Source of the DNA: Brachypodium distachyon
Lineage: Eukaryota > Streptophyta > Magnoliopsida > Poales > Poaceae
Reading direction: 5' to 3'
NCBI RefSeq assembly: GCF_000005505.3
Contig: NC_016131.3
Location: forward strand, 25,163,001 to 25,227,000
DNA: 64,000 nucleotides
In this document: piece after piece, positions 35,101 through 48,750 of the stretch
Numbering within the stretch: position 1 is the stretch's first letter
How the letters are laid out: every line of letters starts with the position of its first letter
Position numbers and translations under genes: made by a program
The notes under the pieces: generated by a model
What the model was told of the DNA's origin: nothing
Database searches by the model: none
Seen by the model: only the letters and a program-made list of their open reading frames with translations

Positions 35101-38100
35101 ATGGAGAAAAAAAAACTTAGTCTGTAAAGATGCTCGTTGGGGGATGGTTTCGTGTTAGTACGAAGCTTAATGTGTACATTATAATTTCTAGCATCATCAT
35201 CTTTATTGGTAACAATGCTCTTTACAATCTTAATAGATGGCTTTTGAACTCTATGGCATGTTGGCTGGAAATGTGAGCCCAATGACTGGTGAAAATGTTA
35301 AACCAGCTTATGGTGGTGATGAAGAAGCATTCTTGATGAAAATTGTGACTCCTATATACAAAGTTATAGAGGAGGTATAGTTGCATGTTTGTGTTCGGAA
35401 TGTTTTTCTTTTCATTCCAAGCCTGATTGTTAGTACCCCTCTGAAATTCTACAGGAAGCTCACAGGAGCAAGACTATGAAATCAAAACACTCACACTGGA
35501 GGAACTATGATGATCTAAATGAGTACTTCTGGTAAGCAGCAGTCGAGTTTAACTGTTGCTTTATTATATTGTGCCCCAGATTTCGATGTAAGCCATGGAA
35601 TTATTCTTGTGTTGCTTTTCAGGAAAGTTGACTGTTTTCGGCTAGGATGGCCCATGAGAGCTGATGCAGATTTTTTCAAAACACCCAAATTGGCTTATCC
35701 TAATCGTCTGAATGGAGTAGGTTTCTTGATAATATTAATATGATTGCACTTCCTTTCATGCCAACACATTGATAGTTGCATGTGTCTTCATGACTTGAAG
35801 TTGATAAAAAGATATTTGATCACATGCAACTGCATGTTCGTTTTTTGTTGACAATGCATTCGATACTGCATCACTGCATAGTAAACATACGTGGATACGT
35901 GACATATATTTGTTTTCTTCAACATAAAAACAAGAAAAAAGCAAGGCTTGCTTGGAGTATCAATCCTCTTGGAACTCATCTTATTTTGTTGTGATCCAGG
36001 AGGAAAGATCTGCTGGCAGTGTCCATTGGATGGGAAAGATTAATTTTGTTGAGATACGTTCATTTTGGCACATATTCCGTAGCTTCGATAGAATGTGGAT
36101 CTTCTTGATACTATCCTTGCAGGTTGGTTGCTCTTTCATCTTTGATCACCCTTCCATCCCCACCCACACTCAGTTCATTCTTTCAATTGAGATTCACATA
36201 CTTCTTACGATGTTATGTTGGTTTGATACAGGCTATGGTTATTATTGCTTGGAATGGTGGCACACCGAGTGATATCTTTGATAGTGGAGTACTTCAGCAG
36301 GTTTTGAGCATATTTATAACTGCTGCTGTTTTGAAGTTGGGTCAAGGTATTTGACTGAACATCATCCCTCCATCTTCATGCTTACAGATTTGCCAATGCA
36401 CATCCTAAATTGTTTGGTAGGTAGCTCAGTATGAAGCAGAGACACCGCTATGCAATCTAGGTAGCAGTATCTTCTTTCCGTACTATTGATGAAAAAACTT
36501 CCTGAGTACTACTCTAATATTTTCTAGTTTTACATTTTATTGGATGGGAAACAGCAGGGGAGAGAGCCCTGTTGAAAATATGTTAACAAGAGACCATGAG
36601 TATGTCTGTAGACTGTATGCGACCTAACTGTAATGAATTTTGTACCATGAAACTGAGGGATATATGTTTAACCACATTTATTTTAGTAAAGTTGTATGCA
36701 TAATTACTATTATATTGTATGTGCTAACTTCAATAAATATAAATCAATACAGCAACCCTGGACATTGTATTTGGCTGGAAAGCAAGAACAAACATGTCAT
36801 TTGCAAGAAAACTGAGATACGTCTTGAAGTTAGTGTCAGCTGCTGCTTGGGTTGTGATTTTACCTGTGACTTATGCATATACCTGGACGAACCCTACGGG
36901 TCTTGCAAGAACAATCAAAGATTGGCTTGGCAATGGTCATCAGCCATCATTGTACATTTTGGCTGTGGTTGTATATTTGGCACCAAACATGCTCGCGTCT
37001 GGGTTATTTCTTTTCCCGTGTATCCGAAGGTATCTCGAGAGTTCAAATTTTAAGGTCATAACATTCATGATGTGGTGGTCTCAGGTAATTTTTCATCTAT
37101 TATTCTGTCGATAATTACATGGTTGTGTCTGTTGATACATTTTATATCTGCAGCCTCGAGTATTTGTTGGCAGAGGAATGCATGAAGGCCCATTTTCCCT
37201 CTTCAAGTATGTGAAGAGTAGACACACTTTGTTAACTCATCTTCATGCTTACTCCTTTTCTAATCACTAAGCATTGTGTACTGATAGGTATACCATGTTC
37301 TGGGTTCTCCTTTTAGCAATGAAATTGACAGTGAGCTTCTATATTGAGGTATGTAATCATTTTCTGCAGAAAAATCTTCAAAGTACCCTGCATCCCAAAT
37401 GTGGCCTCATCGCCTCACTGTTCTTGTTCCTTTAGTTACATTAAATTTACACACAGCAGCCATTCCTTGCTCTCGAGTGTACAAAATGTTAAAACATCAA
37501 TGAGCATCAGCAGCATGTTAGGAAGTCTCAAAAACTGCCAGATGGCATGTTGAAATTGTTGGAAATCCATTGTCCATCCTTTTGGGATTCAATTAGGACC
37601 AAGCCCTGTTAGCACTCAGCTTTCCGCTAGTGCTGCTTATTCATCTTCTCTTGCTTGCTGGTTGCAGATCAAGCCTCTGGTACAACCAACTAAAGATATA
37701 ATGGGAACACCAATTCGGACATTCCAGTGGCATGAGTTTTTCCCTCATGGTATTTCTGATGAAGATTGCTATCTTCCTTTTTGTGACTTTCTTTACTGAA
37801 ATTTTTGTGTGCTTAATTTGGTTCTGTTTTGCAGCAAATAATAACATTGGTGTTGTCATTGCACTTTGGGCTCCAATAATTCTTGTATGTATCCATCCTC
37901 ATCGTCTGTCAAAAGAAGTTGTTTAACCAATATGCTAAGTTTTGTCAGTTGCATTTCCCAGGTCTATTTCATGGACACCCAAATTTGGTATGCAGTTTTT
38001 TCTACGTTGGTTGGTGGTATCTATGGGGCTTGTCGTCGGCTTGGTGAGGTTAGTAAAATATTTCAGAATTACACTTCATTACTTGACAGATTTTATTTGC

Positions 38101-41100
38101 TCTGCCTGGTTTGGCTTTTGCATTGGTTTTCTTGTCCAATTACACTGCACTGCATTCAGTAGCAAATTACAAAACTTGGTGCTGTCCATGTTGTGAAACT
38201 GCTGTTTTTAACTTCATCTCTACTTTTGAACTACCTTTCCAGTTGTGAAACTGCTTATATGAATTCTCTCTCCTGTCCATGTTTTGTTATGAACAATCTA
38301 TCAGTTTATTTTGTTATTTTTATTTTAGTAACCATCATGCTCTATTGTTTATTTCCCTAATATTGTGGAGCATTGTCTATCACTAACAAAGGAACTTACG
38401 CTAGACACTTGTCTTGGCCCATGAAATCAGATACGGACATTAGGAATGTTGAGATATCGCTTTGAATCTTTGCCTGATGCCTTCAATAAATGGTTGATTC
38501 CTTCTGATGCACACAAGAGGAAAGGTTTCCGTGCTGCCTTTTCCACTAAACCTTCGAAGGTATGTTTTCATCTGTTAACCTTGGTACTACGAGTAGATGA
38601 GTGACTGATCAGTAATGAATATGCAATATTCACCAGCTCTTTGAGCTGACACAATTTCTTTTAATTTTTTTAGTCACCTAGTGATGAACAAGAGATAGAG
38701 AAAAGAGCTGCAAGATTTGCTCAAATGTGGAACCTAATTATCACAAGTTTTCGTGAAGAAGACCTCATAGATAACAGAGAGATGGACTTGCTACTTGTTC
38801 CATACTGCAAAGATCGTGAATTGAATATATTCCAATGGCCACCTTTCCTACTTGCTAGCAAGGTGTTTTCTCTTGACCTCTTCGTGCTTTCTATACTTGA
38901 ATATATTCGCACATTAATTTATTTTTACTGGATTTTAGATTCCAATAGCGCTGGATATGGCAGCTGACAGTGGAGGAAAAGATCGCGATCTGAACAAGAG
39001 AATGGGGTCGGATCCTTATTTTTCCTATGCTATCAGAGAATGCTATGCTTCCTTCAAAAACATCATAAATACCTTAGTGTCTGGACAACGTGAGAAAGTG
39101 TATGTTTTATCTTATCATCCATTTATTCACTTATTTCTACACTTCTAATCCTTGACTGAAGTTCTATTTTGGTGTCATGAACTTCTGAATAACTTGTGAT
39201 GCCTATTTCAGTGTTATGCAAGAGATTTTTACAGTTGTTGAGAAACATATAAACGAGGGAACTCTGATAAAGGATTTGCACATGAGAAATCTTCCAGCCT
39301 TGAGCAAGAAGCTCATTGAACTACTTGAGTTACTGGTATAGAACCGTTCGTCATTATTTTAGGTTGTGTTCGGAGAGGATCCACCCGCCCCCCCTCCCTT
39401 TCTCTCACTGTACACTGTATCTCTGTGTTTGACTGCAGCAAACAAATAAGGAAGAAGACAAGGGTCAAGTCGTTATTTTGTTCCAAGATATGCTTGAGGT
39501 GGTCACAAGGGATATAATGGAGGATCAAGAGCTCGGCGGGTGAGGAGCTTAGTTGCCTTCTGTCAGAACAGCATGGCATTCTTTTTTATGGAAATAATAG
39601 TCGACATCTATGCTATGGCACTACACCCATATTTTTGTGTTATATGCCATTATGTCGTTGTTGTCTGTCACACAAATATGCTTGCTATCTTCAGGTTTTA
39701 ACATTGGAAAAACCAAATCTGCAATATATTTTTTCTACGAAATTTGCAATCCTTCTACAAATTTACATTCATTATAAAGATTTACTGTGCTGATTATGGT
39801 AATTGGTCATCTGATCTTGCTCGAAATATTGTGGTAACTGATGATATTTTTTTTTTCTGTCTTCAAAGAGTACTGGATTCAATACACGGTGGAAATTCTA
39901 GAAAACACGAAGGAATGACACCGCTTGATCAGCAAGATCAATTGTTTACTAAAGCTATTAAGTTCCCCGTGGTGGAATCAAATGCATGGACTGAAAAGGT
40001 TTGATTTTCAACCCCATTTTTTGTTGCTGATGAAACAGAGTTTCTGATATGATGCTTTTGTTGTCCTGTTGCTGTACTATACCTACTTTATGCTGATTTC
40101 AGATAAAGAGGCTTCAGCTTCTGCTCACTGTGAAAGAGTCTGCTATGGATGTCCCTACGAACCTCGATGCTAGAAGGAGAATTTCTTTCTTTGCAAATTC
40201 TCTTTTCATGGAGATGCCAAATGCTCCAGAAGTGCGGAATATGTTGCCCTTCTCGTAAGTTCTTACTAACAAGTTTCTAGTTTCTTGAGCATTAAGTTCC
40301 GTTCCTACCAAGCCTTTCTCTTTACCCTAGAAATATGATAGAGAGAAAATGGTATATACACAGCTGAAAGCAGACACATGCGCACATAAATACCAAGAAA
40401 TGGCAGAGTGGGTGGAACCTCTGTAGCTTCTTGGCCCCACCCTAATCCAGTCCTTAGCCTCGTCCTGACGCTGCCAAGAAACTAGAAAATTTTATATACA
40501 TGCCTTGGTGCTGCCAATATTTGTATGAAATGACATGGAGAATCGACATATTTCATGTCTAGACCAAAAGATATATGCATAGAATACATGCGGCATATAA
40601 GAGGAAACACAATGTTGGGATAATCCTAGATTAATACAACATGCTTTGTTGTTTATTTTGTCTGACTTTGAATCAACTAGCATACAATTCAGTTTTATTT
40701 TCTTTACTATATTTGTTTCCATGTCACTGTTGTGAGATGTGATATATAGGATTATAACCTGACGTAATATTCTTTTTATTAAATCTTCTGACCTGGTTTC
40801 TTGTTTCCTTTGCTGGAACAACTTCTGCACTGTAGGGTTTTGACTCCTTATTACAAGGAAGATGTTTTGTTTTCATTGCATAATCTAGAAGAGCCAAATG
40901 AGGATGGAGTTTCCATACTTTTCTACCTGCAAAAAATTTACCCAGGTTCTAGCTCCCTTGCATATCATTTTGCTTGAATTGACATCGTATGGATTTCTTT
41001 TTGTCTTCTGATTGCGATCGAAACGGACTTTTTTTTATGTAAAATATTTGAACCCTGAAGATGAGTGGAAAAATTTCCTCGAAAGGGTGGATCGCAAGAC

Positions 41101-44100
41101 TGAGGAGGAGGTCCGCGAGGATGAAACATTGGAAGACGAGCTTCGTCTTTGGGCATCATATAGGGGACAAACATTGACAAGAACTGGTATCTTTTACATC
41201 CTATTTGCATGCCTGCTCTTTGTATATGCCCAGTGGTTCAGTTTTAAAATCATTGTTGCTCCTCTCCATACAGTAAGAGGGATGATGTACTACCGGAAAG
41301 CTTTGGAGCTTCAGGGTTTTCTTGATATGGCCAAAGATGATGGTATTTCCAATAGCTCTGTCTGATGTTTGTTTTGAACATGGCCTGTGGGACCTAGGCA
41401 ATTACAATTACTTCTCACTTCTCTTTCCATGTTTGTTAAATTGTCAGATCTTATGAAAGGCTACCGAGCAACTGAGCTGATGTCTGAGGAGTCTCCACTA
41501 ATGACACAATGCAAAGCGATAGCTGACATGAAGTTTACTTATGTTGTCTCATGCCAGCAGTACGGTATCCAAAAACGTTCTAATGATCCTTGTGCGCATG
41601 ACATTTTGAGACTAATGACAACGTAAGTTTCGATTTGAGATTGGGAAGTTCTGGATTTGAGTGGAATATGAATCTACCTTTAATTTGGTTCTTTTCTTGT
41701 CAATCTATATGCTTCAGTTTGAACACAATATGCATGTATTTGAGCAGCAGTGCCCTTGCATGTCAATCTGTGATTATATGCTGATTTCGGCTAGAAGAAT
41801 GGCAATATGTTGTTATGCTTATTAATGCATAATGGATAATTTAAGCAGGAAGTTTTTTTTAATCTGTGGATTGCACTGATGTCTATTTCCGTTGGCAAGT
41901 TAGTGCATAGTGGTGTTCCGTGTCCTTGGTTTATCAAATTTCATCACTACTTAAAACCACGATTCAAAACCATGTTGCTTGAGTGCTAGATAGTTGCATT
42001 TATTAGGACACATTATTCATACATTAGTAATGCCATCATTTGAGTTCAGTTTTTTCTTTTAGATGTCACATACTTGTTTACTACTAGAAATATATTTTCT
42101 TGGCAGATATCCATCTTTGCGGGTTGCCTACATTGATGAAGTTGAAGCACCTAGCCAAGACAGAATCAAAAAGATTGACAAAGTTTACTACTCAGTTTTA
42201 GTGAAGGCTTCTGTTACGAAACCCAATGATCCTGGACAGAGTCTTGATCAGGTACTGCAAAATGCTCTGTTAATTCAGCATAGCTTAGGTGAAATATGCT
42301 GTAATCTATGTGGATTGTGTTACTTTGACCAATTCCTTTCAGTTTAATCTTAGTATGGCTTGATTGGAAGAAGAATAAGTTTGAGGAGGCTTTTATGTTA
42401 TCTAGGTCAAATAGGCATGTCAAAAACATTATCCTGTTTTTGGCATGGTGAAACTTATTTATGAGACCCAGATGGCTTAATTACATCCACAAAAGTTATT
42501 ATTCATTTTTCCATGTTGTTAAGAGCTAGAGTTTACAGTTACTAAATATATTTGTGTACGGGAGAAATGCAGCGAGTGTCTTATTTACAGCATGTTGCTT
42601 CCTTGGGAGGAATACCTTTATGTGATCTCAACTTAGCGGTGCGAAATGAGATGCACTTATATGCTATCTATCTTTCATGCATAGGTCATCTACAAGATAA
42701 AACTTCCCGGAAATGCTATTCTAGGTGAAGGAAAGCCAGAAAATCAGAACCACGCAATAATTTTCACTCGAGGAGAATGTCTCCAAACTATAGATATGAA
42801 TCAGGTACAGCTATTCGCCCTTGCTGTTTCAAGGAATGATTTTACCTCTTCTGTCCCTGATTTTATGACATCCTATCAATAACAGGAGCATTATATGGAG
42901 GAGGCTTTGAAAATGAGAAATCTATTGCAAGAGTTTCTGGAGAAACATGATGGTGTGAGATATCCATCGATACTTGGAGTAAGAGAGCATATATTTACTG
43001 GCAGGTAATCTCGCATATTTAAATTTGCCAAACCTGTGATTAATTAAATTATGCAACTTTGTTATTACTTTGGATTATCTGACCTGTAATTAGTGCAGTG
43101 TTTTATTTCGCTAGACCTGTGATTCTTTCTTTCTGAACTTGTGCAGTGTTTCATCCCTTGCATGGTTCATGTCAAATCAGGAGACCAGTTTTGTCACTAT
43201 TGGACAGCGTGTGCTGGCCAATCCATTGAGGTATTAATCCTAGAGTATTTTACACACATTCATGACAAGGCATTATCGTATAGTTTAGCTTTGTAATCAT
43301 ATTGAATTGTTTGAACTGGCTGCTAGATGTGTTTTTCTTTCTAAAAAATGGTACTGACTAATGTAACTGGGCACTTCGACAGTTCCTTGATTCATGATTT
43401 TTTGAAGATATCATGGACATTGTGTTTTTTGAACATCTCTCTGCAGGGTTCGGTTCCACTATGGTCATCCTGATATATTTGATCGTCTTTTCCACCTTAC
43501 AAGGGGTGGTATAAGTAAAGCATCTAAGATTATCAATCTTAGTGAGGACATATTTGCAGGTGCTAAGCTTTTGCCATTGGTGCTCGACTATAGGAAATCT
43601 GGTACCATTTTGGTAGTGATGTGGTTTCTTTTGTTGCAGGATTCAATTCTACATTACGTGGAGGCAATGTCACCCATCATGAATACATGCAAGTTGGCAA
43701 AGGAAGAGATGTGGGTCTTAATCAAATTTCACTATTTGAGGCAAAGATAGCAAATGGTAATGGTGAACAGACTCTGAGCCGTGACATATATCGATTGGGG
43801 CACCGTTTTGATTTTTTCAGAATGTTGTCATGTTACTATACAACAATTGGGTTCTATTTCAGTACAATGGTATGTTATCAACCCTAAATTTCTCTTTTTG
43901 AATCATTTGCTCTTGACCTAAGTGTTGTTCTGTTTGGTCTCAGATTACAGTTTGGACTGTGTATGTTTTCCTTTATGGGCGTTTGTATCTTGTCCTCAGT
44001 GGACTTGACGAAGCACTTGCTACTGGAAAGAGGTTTGTGCATAATTCGCCTCTCCAAGTTGCTCTTGCATCAGAGTCTTTTGTTCAACTTGGATTTTTGA

Positions 44101-45725
44101 TGGCATTGCCCATGATGATGGAAATTGGTCTAGAGAGAGGATTCAGAACGGCATTAAGTGATTTTGTACTTATGCAACTTCAGTTGGCATCTGTTTTCTT
44201 TACATTTTCACTTGGGACCAAAACTCACTATTATGGAAGGACGCTACTCCATGGAGGAGCTGAATATAGAGCAACTGGACGTGGATTTGTGGTGTTCCAT
44301 GCCAAATTCGCTGAGAACTACCGACTCTATTCTCGCAGCCATTTTGTGAAGGGTATTGAGCTGATGATTCTGCTCGTTGTATATGAAATCTTTGGACAGT
44401 CGTACAGAGGAGCTATCACTTACATTTTCATCACTGTTTCCATGTGGTTTATGGTGGGCACGTGGCTCTTTGCACCGTTCTTGTTCAATCCTTCTGGATT
44501 TGAGTGGCAGAAGATTGTGGATGACTGGACTGATTGGAATAAGTGGATCCATAACCGTGGAGGTATTGGTGTGGCACCAGAGAAGAGCTGGGAATCATGG
44601 TGGGACAAAGAGCAGGGCCCTCTTCGGCACTCTGGGAAGCGTGGCACTGTTGTTGAAATACTGCTTGCATTACGCTTCTTTATCTACCAATATGGGCTTG
44701 TGTATCATTTGAATATAACCAAACAGTATAACAAAAGTGTGCTGGTAATATTCCTTTCATATTTAGTATTCAGATGTTGCATCTGTGTCATGCTTATTCT
44801 GTTTTTCTAATTAATTCCATTTCCAGGTTTATGGCATCTCATGGGTTGTGATTTTCTCCATGTTGCTTGTTATGAAGGTAATAACTAATAGTAATAAAAT
44901 TGTGTGCTTCTTCAGTTAACTTTGGTATGCATTTATCTCAGACAGTATTCACAGGTCCAGTGCTCATTCCAGTTCTTTTCTAGTCAAGATTCCCTTCTGA
45001 TACATAGAATATTTAACAACTGGCCACTTACAGTTTTTCGTACAAATTAGAAGTAGGAACTCCAAAGTTGTTAAAGCCATGCCTTTGCATTTAGAACATT
45101 AAGGTTTTAATTGATTGATCTATTTTTCAAGCTGGAACATTCAGTTGTCATGATTTTGTTTCCAGACCGTGTCAGTCGGCAGGAGGAGATTCAGCGCGGA
45201 GTTCCAGCTCGTCTTCCGGTTGATGAAGGGCCTCATATTCATATCATTCATCTCCACAATCGTAATCTTAATAGCACTCGCTCACATGACAGTTCTTGAC
45301 ATCTTCGTCTGCATCCTGGCTTTCATGCCAACAGGATGGGGTTTGCTTCTGGTTAGTGACCGAACCTGTTCTTTTCTTTCCTTCATTGGCCTGTTGCTTT
45401 TTTTTCTTCATTGGCACGTTGCTTTTTTTTCCCCTTATTGGCATGCTGCCTTACCAATTTGCTTTGCCTTTGTCAGATTGCCCAAGCGATCAAACCTGTT
45501 GTTGAGATGGTCGGGCTCTGGGGATCAGTGAAGGCCCTCGCACGGGGCTATGAGATCCTGATGGGGCTCCTCCTGTTCACACCCATTGCATTCCTCGCAT
45601 GGTTCCCGTTCGTCTCCGAGTTCCAAACCAGGATGCTCTTCAACCAGGCCTTCAGCAGAGGTCTGCAGATCTCCCGTATCCTTGGTGGCCACAAGAAGGA
45701 CCGAGCCACCCGGAACAAGGAGTAG
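32129..45725 (+). CDS. CALS3: Callose synthase (glucan synthase-like), CalS1/CalS3 clade, 41 exons
   Basis: Plasma-membrane 1,3-beta-glucan synthase (cell plate, plasmodesmata, wounding). Exons: 32129-32375, 32516-32616, 32756-32880, 33025-33118, 33222-33332, 33442-33573, 33681-33773, 33898-33989, 34202-34328, 35237-35374, 35455-35531, 35623-35716, 36000-36122, 36232-36346, 36753-37084, 37154-37206, 37288-37348, 37668-37749, 37835-37884, 37962-38048, 38431-38559, 38674-38862, 38939-39099, 39212-39335, 39439-39539, 39869-39998, 40103-40254, 40836-40945, 41061-41186, 41274-41342, 41448-41622, 42107-42251, 42685-42804, 42886-43004, 43147-43230, 43447-43559, 43640-43869, 43944-44744, 44827-44877, 45166-45351, 45477-45725. 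They sum to 1,965 aa plus stop, near the family's 1,950. Order: cytosolic N-terminus with FKS1-type domain ([20 protein letters not shown]), membrane cluster (from [15 protein letters not shown]), large catalytic loop ([40 protein letters not shown]), C-terminal membrane cluster, end [12 protein letters not shown]. The numbered symbol is a clade guess. Confidence 0.95.
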
Positions 45726-46429
45726 ATTCATTGGTCCCCTGCCGACTCTGAATCTGATGTTAACAGATTCGTAGACTGGGAGGTTGTATGATAGACTAGT
45801 TAGTATTCTCCATTGTAGGTGTAGATTGAGAACCATTGCGCCCTCCCTTTGTGTGTAAAGCACTACTGCTCCGTAGCAAGGTGGATGAACCCTATGCAGT
45901 AATGTTTAAAGTGTTCTGCGAAGTGAATGCGAGACTATTAGGATCAGGATATCTAAGTTATGGCATCTGGGTTAGATTTGGAGATCAGTTTCTGCAAACT
46001 GTTTTGGTTTGTTTCAGTCCTGTCGAGCCTTGGCACCTGCATGTTGAAGTCAGCTAGGACTGGCAAGTAAAATTGAGCTCTTTGTACCATGTTGTAGTAC
46101 TTCAGTTCTTTCTGTGCTGCATTGCATGCACTGACATGGGAAAATGAAGACTAGCAAAATGAAATTTGTCAAAAGAAAGTAGGGCTGCCAACTCTTTACA
46201 ACTTAACAAAAAAAAATTACCCCCCAAAAAATTACTAAGTTAGTACAAAATCTGAGACACTTATTATGGATAGGAGGGAGTACATCTGAAAAGGGCATCA
46301 GAAGGGGAAGGCTGATACGGCCATGAAAACACAGTCATTGTATGTGGCAAAGTAAAGAAGGGGAAGGCTGTAGACATTGCTGCAACATGACACACTCCAT
46401 CCTGGAGCTCATCCCCTGAGAAAGAGAGA
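45726..46429. other. Callose synthase 3' flank with Stowaway remnant
   Basis: 3' UTR sequence followed by a stretch ending atggataggagggagta at 46264-46281, the right end of a Stowaway MITE whose left end has decayed. Confidence 0.45.
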
Positions 46430-46566
46430 GCTCTCGTTGTATGTGTGCAAGGCAAGAATGAACAGTCTAAGTGTCACGCCAAGAAAGAAAGAATAAAGCT
46501 CTCGTCGTATGTGTGCAAGGCAAGAATGAACAGTCTAAGTGTTACACCGAGAAAGAACGAAATAAA
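46430..46566. repeat. Two-copy 68-bp tandem repeat at the start of NLR unit 1
   Basis: Copies at 46430-46497 and 46498-46566 (gctctcgt(t/c)gtatgtgtgcaa ... gaaataaa) differ at a few positions; a partial third copy follows. Related single copies occur at about 51600-51670 and 56500-56590, marking the same edge of the other units. Confidence 0.7.
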
Positions 46567-46699
46567 GCTCTTATATGTATCTGAAGATGCAATATTGCAG
46601 GTGGTTCAATGCAACAGGGATGTTATTGGCCTCGTCTCAAGCAGCAGTAGCCAGTAGGTGTTTCCTTGTTCTTCTCGAATTCTTGCTGGAACTGAAACC

Positions 46700-47020
46700 G
46701 TTACTTATAGAACTCCAGGCTCCAGCTCTTTGGGTGTACAAATGGTTCTACTGATCGACATATAAACACAGTAAACAGGGGGTCAACGCAGCCATCATCG
46801 TCATCTCTTGAGCATCGCCTTGCTCCTGGAAATTGAATCGGAATAACCTCAGCACACGCCCCATACGTTGTTGCGCCGACGAGCCTCCAGTTGGTGGTTG
46901 TTTCTCCATCTGTAAACCAGAGGCCATGGTCGATGGCATCTAATCTTGGATCATAACGTCCTCCTCGGTGTTTGGGTTTGGGTTTGTCAAGAGGGGCGGG
47001 AAAACCTGAACGCCAAATGC
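46700..47020 (-). other. Diverged small reading frame downstream of NLR copy 1 (unit 1)
   Basis: The minus strand has an open stretch with the signature IDHGLWFTDGETTT near residue 58 of a 132-codon frame. Equivalent signatures occur in the other units (see 51796, 56725, 63560). No family recognised. It could be an old C-terminal or 3' UTR exon of the NLR transcript. Confidence 0.35.
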
Positions 47021-48750
47021 AAAATTTACAGTTGGCTGTAATGGTTCTGCAGAATCCAAATAAAGAATGTAATGTCAGAAGATGAATTTCTAAATTCACG
47101 CATGCATATAAACTTTGAGTGGGACATAAGTGAACCTACTAGGTAAGAACTGAAGCTCTGAAGGATGCCAGTGAATATCATCACGTATGCAATCTCCACA
47201 ATCTAACTTATCCTCGACAGATCTCCATCCACGAGTTTCTCAGGAAGCTAGGCAATGCGTGTACAACTGAATCGGTCAGTTCTCCAAGGAAGCAATGAAG
47301 ACACCTCTGTGATATGAGACCTGAAATATTTACACAGCGTTAAGGTTAGGATCACTACCACAATCCAAATTACAACAAAATATACCGGTTTCTCGTATGA
47401 TATCTCAAAAGATCTGATTCCTTCAGTGCTCAAAACGTTTAAACTGTAACAACAACTCAAACACAGAAGCAATGCTCAGGTGCTACTTACGTGAGTGTCC
47501 ACATGAGTTGTTCAATCATAGGGACTGAAGAAAATTGGAACTAACACTCTCGAATCAAGGCACTGATTTCATATGAAGAGAATGGCAGTATTGTGAACGA
47601 ATAGTATAGCATCATTGCCTCATAGTGATGAAACACTCTTGTCGACTGCTAAGGCCTTCGCTTCCGGTTTTTTTTGTAAGTGTCGGATGTCAGTTTCTAA
47701 AGGTAGACAGTGCCAGCCAAAACTGGTGCCAAAAATGGCAGATACCTACCAAAAGACTTGTGGTCAACGTGTAGCAGAAAGTTAATTATCCATAATTGCA
47801 GCCTTCCAATGGAACACATCCTGTACCCTTATTAACTTGTAAGCAAGCAGTTCAGTCCTACAAGAACAATTCTGTATGAAATCTCATTTTTGTGTAAAAT
47901 GCAAATATAAGAATTTCTGTTACGATATTCTCTAAAAGATGCACACCTTCAGCTAAGATAGCTTCTCCACGAGACCACGACTATTAGGTGCTTATTGAAT
48001 GTGGCAGTTACAATTAACTTCCTGGAAAAGTATTCAAGTAATTTAGGAGTTGTCTTCAGAATTAGGTAGGTCGATCCATTTGACATACACTGAAAGCATG
48101 GTAAAGAATGACATCAAGGACATACTTACGATTGTTTGTTGCCAACTGGCACTGCTTACCAGCAGCCAGAGTTGTCTTCAGAATTAGTGTAAGCTTTAGA
48201 TTGTTATCCTAAAAGAAGCTTCCCGGTGAATGATGTTAAGTTTATGAGAAGGGCAGTAATAAGTGGCAGAAGAGTAATGAGACACATAAAACAGAACTAT
48301 ATAGACAGCAGTTTAACTACCTGAATATCCTGTTGCCAATTTGTGAAATATCCTTGGTCTTCTCCTTCCTAGTCCGAAAATTCTACGTACAGGAGGAATC
48401 ATAATGAGTACAAGCTATTTTACCTGAAGAGAAAAAACAAGGTACATCATTGGAGGCGACAAGTGTTACCGTGGATTTCTCCTCATAAATCTGGGTATAT
48501 TCCATCTAATTTCCTAGGTTGCTTACTTGCACGTTGCATCCATATGCACATGCATAACCATGTCTACACACCACATGCAGATAGCAATTCGAACCCGTGA
48601 GAGAGTATGTAGCTGCACATGTCGGCAAGCCTGGTTGAATTCACAAGTCAGTACTATATATGAAGTAAGGAAAAAGAAGAAGGACAATGGTAATTAAATT
48701 CGGAATAACTCGCTCGAAAGAGGATTCGTGTGTTACCTTAGGCTAGGGCG
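47021..48750 (-). other. 3' flank of NLR copy 1, no gene recognised
   Basis: Low-coding AT-rich DNA. At 48450-48480 and 48730-48745 donor-like gtaacac sites match those in the other two units, suggesting a spliced 3' UTR in the ancestral transcript. Confidence 0.4.
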
